A stretch of DNA of 64,000 bases from Halomonas piscis (lineage in GTDB: Bacteria; Pseudomonadota; Gammaproteobacteria; Pseudomonadales; Halomonadaceae), in NCBI RefSeq assembly GCF_031886125.1, contig NZ_CP119391.1:2542001-2606000 (forward strand), written 5' to 3'. How positions within the stretch are numbered: the stretch's first letter is position 1; the number at the start of each line of letters is the position of its first letter. A program made the position numbers and the translations under genes. Of this stretch, positions 56,126 through 63,981 are shown in pieces. The notes under the pieces were generated by a model. That model was given only the letters and a program-made list of their open reading frames with translations. It searched no databases and was not told the origin of the DNA.

Positions 56126-57190
56126 TTATGCCGGTATTAAACACCACAGCGAGGTAACTTCCGCGCTGCGTGCGGCATGGAGCGGGTCTGCGCTGTCCTG
56201 GCTGCGGCCGTGCTTGGGCTCGGTGTCGAGCCGGTATTTAACCTCCAGTTTCGCCTCGGCAAACCACGCTAGCAGCTGCTCTCGGGTACGCAGCTGCAGG
56301 TGCTCGGCCAGATCGGACAGGATCAGCCACACCTCCCCGTGCGGAGCCAGGTGCGCACGGACGCCCTGCAAGAAGCCGCGCAGCATCCGGCTTTTGGGAT
56401 CGTAAACGGCAAGCTCAAGAGACGAGCTGGGCTTCGCCGGCAGCCAGGGCGGGTTGCACACGATCAGGTCGGCCAAAGGCTGCCCCGTCGGGAACAGGTC
56501 AACCTCTTGCAGCTGGACTGCCGAGAGCCCGGCACGCTCAACGTTATCTGCCGCGCAGGCCAACGCCCGCGGGTTTGAGTCCGTGGCGACGATCTGTCCT
56601 ACCCCGCGCTTCGCCAGAATAATCGCCAGTAACCCCGTGCCGGTGCCGATATCAAAGGCCACCTCGTGCCTGGCCGGCAGCGGTGCGTCTTGCAGCAGCG
56701 GCACATACTCATGCCGCGTGGGCGCAAACACCCCGTAATGCGGAAAGATCGGCTGATCCAGCCCTTCAATGGGCACGCCTTTCTCGCGCCACTGGGCGGC
56801 CCCCAGCGCGCCCTGCAGGTCGCGAAGCGACATCAGGCAAGGCTCATCCAGCACGCCAAAAGCGGCTTCGCAGGCAGCGCTCAGCTCGGGCGCGCGGCGC
56901 AGGCGGCTGACGTAGCCGGCATCCAGCTTCAACAGCAGTCGCCCTAACGTTCTCGCCCGCTGGGCCTGGGCCTGACGCTGCTGGTGGAAGGCGCTGGCCG
57001 TGGTATTTTCGGCAGAAGGCTGCTTGGCAGACTTGGCGGCTTTGCTAGCCTTACGCTGCTCGGCACGGTTGATGCGACAATTCATGGCCTGCATCAACTG
57101 CAGGGCATTATGAAAATCACCGCGCCACAGCAGGTAGTTGCCCTCGCACGCCAGGCGGTAAGCGTGATCGGCCGTCGTCTGGTCATCCAC
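56126..57190 (-). CDS. SAM-dependent methyltransferase (MTS/RlmF-PrmC type), 5' end broken by an amber codon
   Basis: 354 residues from a GTG at 57190. Motif I FDIGTGTGLLAIILAKRG and the NPPW motif in LIVCNPPWLPAKPSSSLELA identify an N-methylating enzyme acting on Gln, Asn or adenine; the long N-terminal half (~1-170) is of unknown role. The natural start is probably the ATG at 57305 (AAAGG upstream): the frame MNVSQAEKPYVQWQDG is continuous with the downstream protein except for one TAG at 57254-57256. So either the gene is impaired by a nonsense mutation or it is translated from an internal start. Confidence 0.8.
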   Translation of the reverse strand: MDDQTTADHAYRLACEGNYLLWRGDFHNALQLMQAMNCRINRAEQRKASKAAKSAKQPSAENTTASAFHQQRQAQAQRARTLGRLLLKLDAGYVSRLRRAPELSAACEAAFGVLDEPCLMSLRDLQGALGAAQWREKGVPIEGLDQPIFPHYGVFAPTRHEYVPLLQDAPLPARHEVAFDIGTGTGLLAIILAKRGVGQIVATDSNPRALACAADNVERAGLSAVQLQEVDLFPTGQPLADLIVCNPPWLPAKPSSSLELAVYDPKSRMLRGFLQGVRAHLAPHGEVWLILSDLAEHLQLRTREQLLAWFAEAKLEVKYRLDTEPKHGRSQDSADPLHAARSAEVTSLWCLIPA

Positions 57191-57305
57191 GGGTACGATG
57201 TGCGCCGGCGCAGCGTAACCACTCTCGGAAAGCCAAAGCGCCTTGCGAGGTGTCTACCCGTCCTGCCACTGCACGTACGGTTTTTCTGCCTGGGACACGT
57301 TCATA

Positions 57306-57491
57306 CCTTTATCTTGTGGATTTTGGGGGTAAGCCAAATGCTTCGTTTCGACTGCCGACCAGGCGCCACGATAGCAGATTCACACCTTCGGTTGACGCCG
57401 CCTAGCATCACTCAGGCCAGCGCCCATATATGGCGGTGTAAGGAATGGAGGGGTTCGCGAAATTCTGTACCATTCCCCATGTGAGTGCCAC
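57306..57491. other. Spacer between the methyltransferase gene and the cassette array
   Basis: Backbone-like sequence with a hairpin near 57,445-57,480 (GGAATGG and CCATTCC, with GTACAGAATTTCGCGAACCC between on the minus strand). No gene. It marks the end of the cassette region. Confidence 0.5.
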
Positions 57492-57597
57492 GCCCAACGC
57501 TGAAATAAGCGGCGGCGCGTACCCCCTCTGTCAGCCTAGTTGTCCAGTTGGCGATTTCGCCTGAACCAATATCAGAATGGGCGGCACAGGATGGTTT

Positions 57598-58104
57598 ATG
57601 CCACGTTATTCCGAAGAGCGTAAGGCCGCGGTACTCAAAAAATTGTTACCGCCAGAAAGCCGCAGTGTGGCGTCGGTTGCCACCGAGGAAGGCATCGCGA
57701 ACGCAACCCTGTATGGTTGGCTGAAAGCATGCCGACAACAAGGAGTGCCTGTGCCAGGCAAGCGTAAAACCGGGGATGAATGGACAGCTGACGCCAAGCT
57801 GGCCGTCGTGATCGAAACCGCCCCTCTGTCAGCGACCGAGCTGGGCGCCTATTGCCGCGAAAAAGGGCTGTATCCCGAGCAAGTGCAGCGCTGGAAGGAG
57901 GCGTGCCTTCAAGGGGCGGGCCAGCAGGAGGCGCAGGAAAAGGCGGCTCGGCAGCAGCGTAAAAAAGATCGTCAGACGATCAAGACCCTACAGTCGGAGC
58001 TCCAGAAAAAAGAGCACGTTCTGGCAGAGACAACGTCGTTACTGGTGCTCTCAAAAAAGCTCGAGGCCTTGTACGGGGAAGCCCCGGACAACGAGGACGA
58101 CTGA
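57598..58104 (+). CDS. IS3-family OrfA (second type)
   Basis: 168 residues from MPRYSEERKAAVLKKLLPPE; an in-frame ATG at 57577 is also possible. Helix-turn-helix region VATEEGIANATLYGWLKACR, a second such region YCREKGLYPEQVQRWKEACL, and a coiled-coil tail. Confidence 0.88.
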   Translation: MPRYSEERKAAVLKKLLPPESRSVASVATEEGIANATLYGWLKACRQQGVPVPGKRKTGDEWTADAKLAVVIETAPLSATELGAYCREKGLYPEQVQRWKEACLQGAGQQEAQEKAARQQRKKDRQTIKTLQSELQKKEHVLAETTSLLVLSKKLEALYGEAPDNEDD

Positions 58105-58130
58105 CGTCGCTGAACGAACGTACAAGGCTG

Positions 58131-59165
58131 TTGAAGGACTTTGACGAAGCGGTCGCCAGTGGTGCCGCCCGCTACAAGGCGGCAGAGCTGATGGGGCTCA
58201 GTCAGCGCACGTTGAAACGCTGGCGGTATGCCAGCGGCCAGGTGGCACCAGACCGGCGCCCACAAGCGGAGCGAGTGACACAGCCTCATCAGCTCACCCA
58301 GGCGGAGGAAACGGCCATGTTGACGCTATGCAGCGAACCCGAATATCAAAGCTTGCCGCCGTCACAGATCGTCCCGCGCCTGGCCGACCAGGGCCGCTAT
58401 CTCGCCTCGGAGTCGTCATTTTATCGGGTACTGAAAAAGCATCGGCAGCTGAATCACCGTGGCCGGATGGCACCGGTCCGTCAGGTGACCCAGCCGACCA
58501 GTTTTACCGCGTCGGAGCCAAACCAGGTCTGGAGCTGGGACATCAGTTACTGTCCCTCTGCGGTTCGTGGCGAGCACTGGTACCTGTATCTGATCCTGGA
58601 CGTGTATAGCCGCAAGATAATCGCCTGGGAAGTGCATGACAACGAGTCCGGTGAGCTGGCGAAGCGGTTGATGGAGCGTGCCCTGTTGCGTGAGCGCTGC
58701 TGGCACACGCCGCCGATACTGCACTCGGATAACGGCGCGCCCATGACCTCGTACACCCTGCGCGCCCGGCTGGCAGAACTGGGCATGTTGATGTCGCATA
58801 GCCGTCCTCGGGTCAGCAACGACAACCCTTACTCGGAGGCGTTGTTCCGTACGGTCAAGTACTGCCCGGCATGGCCAACAAAGGGCTTCACCTCGCTGGG
58901 TGCGGTGCGTCAATGGATGCTGACGTTCGAGCATGCCTATAACGAGCGACACCTTCATAGCGGTATCAACTTCGTGACGCCGGCCGACCGGCATCAAGGT
59001 AAAGATAAGCAACGTCTGCTCGATCGAAGAGCAGTCTATGAACGTGCCAAGCGTCAGAATCCCGGGCGCTGGTCAGGCGATATCCGGTGCTGGGAAGCCA
59101 CTGGATCGGTATCGCTCAACCCAGGCAGGCCGCAGGAAATAGAGGGCAATAAAGAGGCTGCTTAG
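58131..59165 (+). CDS. IS3-family transposase OrfB (second type)
   Basis: 344 residues with the DDE core VWSWDISYCPSAVRGEHWYL, ILHSDNGAPMTSYTLRARLA and RVSNDNPYSEALFRTVKYCP. Appears complete. Confidence 0.92.
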   Translation: MKDFDEAVASGAARYKAAELMGLSQRTLKRWRYASGQVAPDRRPQAERVTQPHQLTQAEETAMLTLCSEPEYQSLPPSQIVPRLADQGRYLASESSFYRVLKKHRQLNHRGRMAPVRQVTQPTSFTASEPNQVWSWDISYCPSAVRGEHWYLYLILDVYSRKIIAWEVHDNESGELAKRLMERALLRERCWHTPPILHSDNGAPMTSYTLRARLAELGMLMSHSRPRVSNDNPYSEALFRTVKYCPAWPTKGFTSLGAVRQWMLTFEHAYNERHLHSGINFVTPADRHQGKDKQRLLDRRAVYERAKRQNPGRWSGDIRCWEATGSVSLNPGRPQEIEGNKEAA

Positions 59166-59261
59166 TGGCAGCCATATGGACAACTAGGTTGAAAACTACC
59201 GCGTAGCGGCGTCCGCTGCATGCTGTTGTTAGCTCTCACCAGTACCATGTTCAACAATCAT

Positions 59262-60188
59262 CTACGCAAACTGCTGTCCGTCCACAAGCTCAATCTTCCT
59301 CCCGACGCTCTCCAAGCACTCATTTGCGGCACGAACAGCATCATCAGAAAATGCCCCCGTAGTAATAACCATCCCAAGATCCGCGCTTTCAGCTTCCATT
59401 CCTGATACAAGCTGATCGATAACTTGACGGTCCACCGGAGGCTCGGGTTGCCAATGCTTGGCCTGAACCGCCACTACCAATGGAAATGTCTCTGCAACTA
59501 GAAAAGTGGCCACAACATCAGCCCCCTTGTCTTGACTGCGTGGAACCACTCTCGCTTCCTTGGCTCCGAGGCTTTGGAGTAGGTTCTTTATTAGATTCTC
59601 GAATCCAAAACTATCTATCCGTCCTTTTTGGAGCTCGTTAAGCGCCTGTGTAATAAGGCTAGCCTGTAGATCAGAGTGAAAGCTCGGTGAAGCTCCAGAA
59701 GTTGCTATATCCAAACAATCTCGAATTTCATCCAGGAGATCGGTTGCTAAAGCCGATGTGCCCTGTATCTTCATGCGTGAGATCAATGCCGATTTAGCGT
59801 ACGATCGTGGAATTGGCTGCTTGGTATTCAACCACTTCACCGGCCTTCTATACGCGGAGTCCTCGCTCTGTTTGCCTTGCAGATAAATAGCTTCGCCTGC
59901 CACCTCAGCAAGATAGAATTCCGACCCGTAAGGAACAACGACTAAATCGCCCGCTTCCATTTCACGGATAAACCGCCACAGATGTCCTGCCGCTGCTCCC
60001 GCGCGGTGTAATGTCTTATCGTCTCGGTAATATGTAGCCCTCACGATCTCCCGAAAGCCGACCCAATCCAGCGCCTTATCCAAAAGGCCGTCCGCATTAG
60101 CCCAACCAATAATAATCTGATTGAATTCTAACGCCTCTGGTACCCTGTCGATTTCGCTAGGCGCGACTCGTAGAACGAAAGCTTGCAC
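59262..60188 (-). CDS. Cassette gene: Mrr-type restriction endonuclease
   Basis: 308 residues. The C-terminal domain (~195-305) is an Mrr_cat PD-(D/E)xK nuclease: GFENLIKNLLQSLGAKEARV with Glu197, Asp224 in DKGADVV and Gln242-x-Lys244 in VVAVQAKHWQ. The N-terminal ~160 residues hold a separate domain with HLWRFIREMEAGDLVVVPYG, perhaps for DNA recognition. Such proteins cut modified foreign DNA (type IV restriction). The start is the GTG at 60188, 17 bases after the upstream attC core, with AAGGAG close by, which is the compact layout of an integron cassette. Confidence 0.87.
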   Translation of the reverse strand: MQAFVLRVAPSEIDRVPEALEFNQIIIGWANADGLLDKALDWVGFREIVRATYYRDDKTLHRAGAAAGHLWRFIREMEAGDLVVVPYGSEFYLAEVAGEAIYLQGKQSEDSAYRRPVKWLNTKQPIPRSYAKSALISRMKIQGTSALATDLLDEIRDCLDIATSGASPSFHSDLQASLITQALNELQKGRIDSFGFENLIKNLLQSLGAKEARVVPRSQDKGADVVATFLVAETFPLVVAVQAKHWQPEPPVDRQVIDQLVSGMEAESADLGMVITTGAFSDDAVRAANECLESVGRKIELVDGQQFA

Positions 60189-60205
60189 TCACTTCTCCTT
60201 CTTAG

Positions 60206-60309
60206 AGCTAACGCCCAAGCTCAGTTGCCGCCGGAGTGGCCGGAAGGCCACGGAGGGAACCCAAAACGCGCCAGCGTTTTGGGCGGTCAACTGCAGCGAT
60301 TTGTTAGTT
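60206..60309 (-). other. attC-like site between the two nuclease cassettes
   Basis: Minus strand: AACTAAC (60309-60303) to GTTAGCT (60212-60206), 104 bp, with inner arms GTTGACCGCCCAAAACGC and their complement. Nearly the same sequence as the site at 29365-29468. It overlaps the stop codon of the gene at 60308, typical of cassettes. Confidence 0.88.
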
Positions 60310-60835
60310 AGAGCAAATGTTGAAGCGCAGATGGTACAACATACTCGTCTCCGTGCTCTTGCGCTCGATCTTTCAACGACGCTATAACCGCCTCATTGAC
60401 ATTGCTTGGCAACGAAGACAGCTCGCGTTGAAAGCGACCAACACCTAACTCGCTGAATGATGCCGGAAATATTTTGGTGGCAATGAATCCGTGTGGGAAG
60501 TCCTGCTCGATTTCCGCTTTCAGCCCAAAATAATACGCAAGGGTTTCCGTCGTCAGCTGCACCCAGTAAGGAACCCGAACGACTCGGTACCCCAACTTAC
60601 TGGCAACTCCGTCCTTTTCTTTATCGACCTTTATTTTCAGGCTATTCCAATAATGCGCGTCACCGTCGAATTCGACGACCGTTGTTTGATCCCCAATTTG
60701 ATAAGCCATATCCCATCGTCGACGACTATTCGGAACTTTTAGCTCCCTGCCAAGCCAAGCGTCTTCACCGACGATCTGGATGAGCGCCGCTTCTAATTTT
60801 CTTTGGAGAAGGTAGCCATCAATCTCTATTCTCAT
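60308..60835 (-). CDS. Cassette gene: VSR/DUF559-like nuclease
   Basis: 175 residues from MRIEIDGYLLQRKLEAALIQ. Nuclease-like core: Asp42 in RRRWDMAY, Glu55/Asp57 in VVEFDGDAHY, and DKEKDGVASKLGYRVVRVPY, the order seen in very-short-patch-repair/DUF559 endonucleases. C-terminal ~80 residues are unassigned. The open frame extends to 60919, but that part lies in the IS3 end. The start follows the disrupted attC core by 5 bp and has no obvious Shine-Dalgarno. Confidence 0.8.
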   Translation of the reverse strand: MRIEIDGYLLQRKLEAALIQIVGEDAWLGRELKVPNSRRRWDMAYQIGDQTTVVEFDGDAHYWNSLKIKVDKEKDGVASKLGYRVVRVPYWVQLTTETLAYYFGLKAEIEQDFPHGFIATKIFPASFSELGVGRFQRELSSLPSNVNEAVIASLKDRAQEHGDEYVVPSALQHLL

Positions 60836-60972
60836 AACTGCTCTAACGCCGCCAACACAGGCGAGCGAAACGTAGTGTAGCGAGTCCAGCCCCCTGTGTG
60901 TCAACCTGAATCCATACACCGGCTCAGTGAGTTAAGCTCAATATCAGAGCCCGAGGTTCAGGAGTCCGTACC

Positions 60973-61377
60973 ATGCCTAAACCGCCAACCGAGCTGCCTG
61001 ATCACCAGGTCACGCCCAACCCCAAGCTGGAGAAGCGTACGCGTCGCCAGTTCTCGACCGAGTATAAGCTGCGCATCCTGGCGGAAGCTGATGCCTGCCA
61101 GCATGGCGAGCTGGGGGAGCTATTGCGCCGAGAAAAGCTGTACAGCAGCCAGCTGACCACATGGCGCAAGGAACTCGCTGAGAACGGCGTGGAGAAGCTT
61201 CACAAGACCGCCCCGGGGCCAACGCCGAGCAAGACCCCGGAGCAGAAGCGTATCGAGGCACTGGAACGTGAGAACGCCCGTCTTCAGCAGAGGCTATCGA
61301 CCGCCGAAGACTGCCTATCGCTCCAAAAAAAAGCGTTATCGATGCTCGATCGCATGAACAATGGGAGCGAACCATGA
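60973..61377 (+). CDS. IS3-family OrfA (copy 3)
   Basis: 134 residues, as in copies 1 and 2, with the helix-turn-helix and leucine zipper; A8 slippery run near 61,328; ATGA overlap with OrfB. Confidence 0.9.
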   Translation: MPKPPTELPDHQVTPNPKLEKRTRRQFSTEYKLRILAEADACQHGELGELLRREKLYSSQLTTWRKELAENGVEKLHKTAPGPTPSKTPEQKRIEALERENARLQQRLSTAEDCLSLQKKALSMLDRMNNGSEP

Positions 61378-62486
61378 TCACGGTGCTCGAAGAAAGCCCA
61401 GCGCACCTCCCGTTGGCCATGGCCTGTCGAGCCCTGGGTATCAATCGCAGCACGGTGTATGCCTGGCAACAACGGCGTCATGCGCCCTCGACAAAGGCAT
61501 CCACGTCGCGTCGGCACTGTCCGCAGCCCAGAGCACTATCGGCCGAAGAACGAGCGCAAATGCTCGAGATAGCACACAGTGAGGCCTACCGGGATCAGCC
61601 GGTCTATGAGATCTACCATGACCTGCTGCAGCAAGGGATCTATCTCGGCTCGCTCAGCACCTGGTACCGGCAGTTGCGTGAGGCCAAGGAAAGCGGTGAC
61701 CGCCGTCCTCAACGTGCCCCTCAACACCATGCCATGCCGCGAATCACGGCACGTGCCGCCAATGAGGCGTGGACGTGGGATGTGAGCAAACTGCCGACAC
61801 AGCGCCGTGGCGTCTATCTCAATCTCTACGTTGTGCTGGACCTGTACAGCCGCTTCATCGTGGCCTGGATGGTCTCCCACAAGGAAAATGCGGCGCTAGC
61901 TCAACAGCTCTTCCAGGAGGCAGTGGATCGCTACGGCATCCCGCATGGAGCGCTGACGCTCCACCAGGATCGAGGCTCACCGATGATCGCGCGCAGCTAC
62001 TTGGACCTCATGGGAGAGCTGGGAGTGACGTGCAGCCATAGTCGGCCGCGGGTCAGCAACGACAACCCCTTCAGCGAAAGCCAGTTCAAGACCAGCAAGT
62101 ACCAACCCGATTATCCCGGGCGCTTCGAGAACATCGTCCATGCCCGGCAGTGGTACAGCGCCTATGTCAACTGGTACAACCTGGAGCACCATCACAGCGG
62201 GCTGGCTGGCTTCACGCCGGAGCAGATCTTCACCGGGCGGTACCGCGAGATTGCGGAGGTCCGCCAGCGAGCTCTCGATGATAGCTTCGAAGCGCATCCC
62301 GAGCGGTTCCTACGCGGACGCCCCCAGGTGGCGATGCCGCCGGAAAGTGTCTCGATCAATCCGGTACAGCCCGATGACGACGACCCGGCCCCCTACAGCG
62401 TGGTGAACTTCCCAACGCTGTCAGCGGCCGGTGGTACCGCGACGAAATCGACATTAATTTTTAACGACGTGTCCAAATCAGGTTGA
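61374..62486 (+). CDS. IS3-family transposase OrfB (copy 3)
   Basis: 370 residues with an intact DDE core (WTWDVSKLPTQRRG, LHQDRGSPMIARS, VSNDNPFSESQFKTSKYQ). Slightly more diverged than copies 1 and 2 are from each other. Confidence 0.92.
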   Translation: MITVLEESPAHLPLAMACRALGINRSTVYAWQQRRHAPSTKASTSRRHCPQPRALSAEERAQMLEIAHSEAYRDQPVYEIYHDLLQQGIYLGSLSTWYRQLREAKESGDRRPQRAPQHHAMPRITARAANEAWTWDVSKLPTQRRGVYLNLYVVLDLYSRFIVAWMVSHKENAALAQQLFQEAVDRYGIPHGALTLHQDRGSPMIARSYLDLMGELGVTCSHSRPRVSNDNPFSESQFKTSKYQPDYPGRFENIVHARQWYSAYVNWYNLEHHHSGLAGFTPEQIFTGRYREIAEVRQRALDDSFEAHPERFLRGRPQVAMPPESVSINPVQPDDDDPAPYSVVNFPTLSAAGGTATKSTLIFNDVSKSG

Positions 62487-62540
62487 CAGGTTCCGAGCCC
62501 GCGTTTTTGCGGGCGGTTGTGCTTGGCCTTGTTATGCCAG

Positions 62541-62861
62541 TTACAATATTGCCCAAGCAATGATAGCTCCAGGTAAAGCAATAGACGCAATTACAAGGCG
62601 CGCTTGATGAGATAAAAAGCCAGCGATTATTGCGCCTACAATGACTTCACCAATTGCCATGAAACCAAACTTTGCTGAATATGCGCCAAACGTATAAATA
62701 ATCCAAACCACAGCGACAAGCGGGGCAGTGCCAGCAGAAAAGTTAAACCACCCCCTTTCAACAGGGGCTAATGCTGGGTTGGAATTTGCCGTTGTCATTG
62801 CTTTGGCTGAGCCCCCAGCCAAAAAACCCATAATCAATCCAAGTATAATTTTCGAACCCAC
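62541..62861 (-). CDS. Cassette gene: small membrane protein, unknown
   Basis: 106 residues with three hydrophobic segments (ILGLIMGFLAGGSA, LVAVVWIIYTFGAYS and IVGAIIAGFLSHQARLVIAS into ALPGAIIAWAIL). Start GTG at 62861 with AAGGAGAA eight bases upstream. The attC core ends 16 bp upstream, so the cassette is compact. AT-richer than the backbone. No family recognised. Confidence 0.75.
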   Translation of the reverse strand: MGSKIILGLIMGFLAGGSAKAMTTANSNPALAPVERGWFNFSAGTAPLVAVVWIIYTFGAYSAKFGFMAIGEVIVGAIIAGFLSHQARLVIASIALPGAIIAWAIL

Positions 62862-62877
62862 GTAATTCTCCTTTCAG

Positions 62878-62974
62878 GCATAACGCTGAAGCTCAGGTTC
62901 GCCGGAGCGCGTAGCGCGGAGGGAACCCAAGCCGCGACAGCGGGTTGGGCGTCACCTGCAGCGCCTCGTTATAC
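62878..62974 (-). other. attC-like site, intact, 97 bp
   Basis: Minus strand: GTATAAC (62974-62968) to GTTATGC (62884-62878). Inner arms GAGGCGCTGCAGGTGACGCC and CGAACCTGAGCTTCAGC pair, with a central palindrome TCCGCGCTACGCGCTCCGGC-like. This is the clearest undisturbed attC of the right-hand group. Confidence 0.88.
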
Positions 62975-63045
62975 TTTCAATTCTCCACTCGACTCGCTTC
63001 ATACGTTAACGAAAAACTAGGAAATATCATTACTTAGCTGTGCTC

Positions 63046-63981
63046 TCACTCCGCAGCGGCCATTGCTACAAATGGAATTGCGACATCACCTGGGTACAGG
63101 CCTTCCAGCGTAGAAATCATCTCGTTGGTAAGTTGAATAACATCAGGTTCAACAGAATTTAGACTCCTATGTACAACTCGTGGTATTCGATGGAGGCGAT
63201 GAAGAGGATTGTGACAAGTAACAAAATTTGTATCACGAATTGCTGCCCAGTTACCGTGAATAAAACTGGAAGACCAGTCGTAATATTTATCATAAAGTTC
63301 TTTAGCGCCACATTCCTGTGACAATTTCCTTAAGTTACTCTTGGCCCAATGACCAACATCAATATCCAAAAATTCCTGCCAAAAGTCTTCGTTTGCTATC
63401 GAGTGCAGAACATTCTCATCAAGAAAATTTGGTAGATCGCCGTGCGTTTGTTGGGTTTTAAGAAATGCTAACTTTGCTTGGCCCGCGCCGTAAACGCGAT
63501 ACATTTTCCATAATTCAGATGAGTCTGCATGTGAAAGGTACTTGAAGGTAATGCAAACCTCGACCAAGCTTCTGAGCGCTATCGAACCGACAATTTTACT
63601 ATGGACGCGATGCATTCCAATATCTTCTACAATACTCAGCGCATATAGCACCATACCGAACGCGGCATCCAATCTGGGATTGACTCGTTCGGCTTGCAGG
63701 TTACAAAGAAATCTCTGTATTACAATATGACGCGCAGCATATACCGTGTCTGAATCGATGCGGGTTTCAGTAGACTCGTAATCTTGCTTATCAGACGGGT
63801 CGATACAGTGTGTTTCGTAAAGCGATTGTGCCCAAAATTTGTTAATCCATTCTGCTGGGTTACTGCGTCTGAGCGACATTTCCATAGCCCGAATGGACGG
63901 TCGAACGGATCTCATGTCACCTTTATCAGGAAGCACGCGTAGCTCTTCCAATCTCTCAGCGAATGATGGCGGGAATTTCAT
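63046..63981 (-). CDS. Cassette gene: unknown protein, DUF5677-like
   Basis: 311 residues from the ATG at 63981, though the frame stays open to the window edge, so the true start could lie further upstream. Mostly helical, with RSLVEVCITFKYLSHADSSE and YYDWSSSFIHGNWAAIRDTN, a pattern I associate with the DUF5677 family. No signal peptide or membrane segment. AT-rich. The attC-like site lies 71 bp after the stop. Function unknown; presence in a mobile cassette is the main clue. Confidence 0.72.
   Translation of the reverse strand: MKFPPSFAERLEELRVLPDKGDMRSVRPSIRAMEMSLRRSNPAEWINKFWAQSLYETHCIDPSDKQDYESTETRIDSDTVYAARHIVIQRFLCNLQAERVNPRLDAAFGMVLYALSIVEDIGMHRVHSKIVGSIALRSLVEVCITFKYLSHADSSELWKMYRVYGAGQAKLAFLKTQQTHGDLPNFLDENVLHSIANEDFWQEFLDIDVGHWAKSNLRKLSQECGAKELYDKYYDWSSSFIHGNWAAIRDTNFVTCHNPLHRLHRIPRVVHRSLNSVEPDVIQLTNEMISTLEGLYPGDVAIPFVAMAAAE

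Larger units (their letters stand above)
57535..59188 (+). mobile_element. IS3-family element, second type, 1654 bp
   Basis: Ends CCTAGTTGTCCA and its perfect complement TGGACAACTAGG. No target duplication is visible outside these ends (flanks CTCTGTCAG and TTGAAAACT). It interrupts an attC-like site. Unrelated in sequence to the 1603-bp IS3 copies. Confidence 0.87.
57492..59234 (-). other. attC-like site split by an IS3-family element
   Basis: On the minus strand the right part (59234-59189) begins AGCTAACAACAGCATGCAGC and the left part (57534-57492) ends CTTATTTCAGCGTTGGGC, a perfect GTTRRRY core. Joined, they give an 89-bp imperfect palindrome of the pseudomonad attC type. The IS at 57535-59188 lies between. 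It directly follows the Mrr-type cassette gene. Confidence 0.8.
60893..62495 (+). mobile_element. IS3-family element, copy 3 (1603 bp)
   Basis: Target duplication AGCCC (60888-60892 and 62496-62500). Same ends as copies 1 and 2. Inserted in the central loop part of an attC-like site. Confidence 0.94.
60841..62537 (-). other. attC-like site split by IS3 copy 3
   Basis: Minus strand: GCATAAC (62537-62531) starts the site, AAGGCCAAGCACAACCGCCC follows; after the IS the other half ends CGCCTGTGTTGGCGGCGTTAGAG (core GTTAGAG, 60847-60841). The two halves are complementary around the insertion point. Joined length 89 bp. It separates the cassette genes at 62541 and 60835. Confidence 0.82.

Noticed and set aside
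57254..57256. Recoded amber codon (pyrrolysine) in the methyltransferase
   Set aside because: Nothing in the window suggests a pyl system and methyltransferases using it are of another family; a nonsense mutation is simpler.
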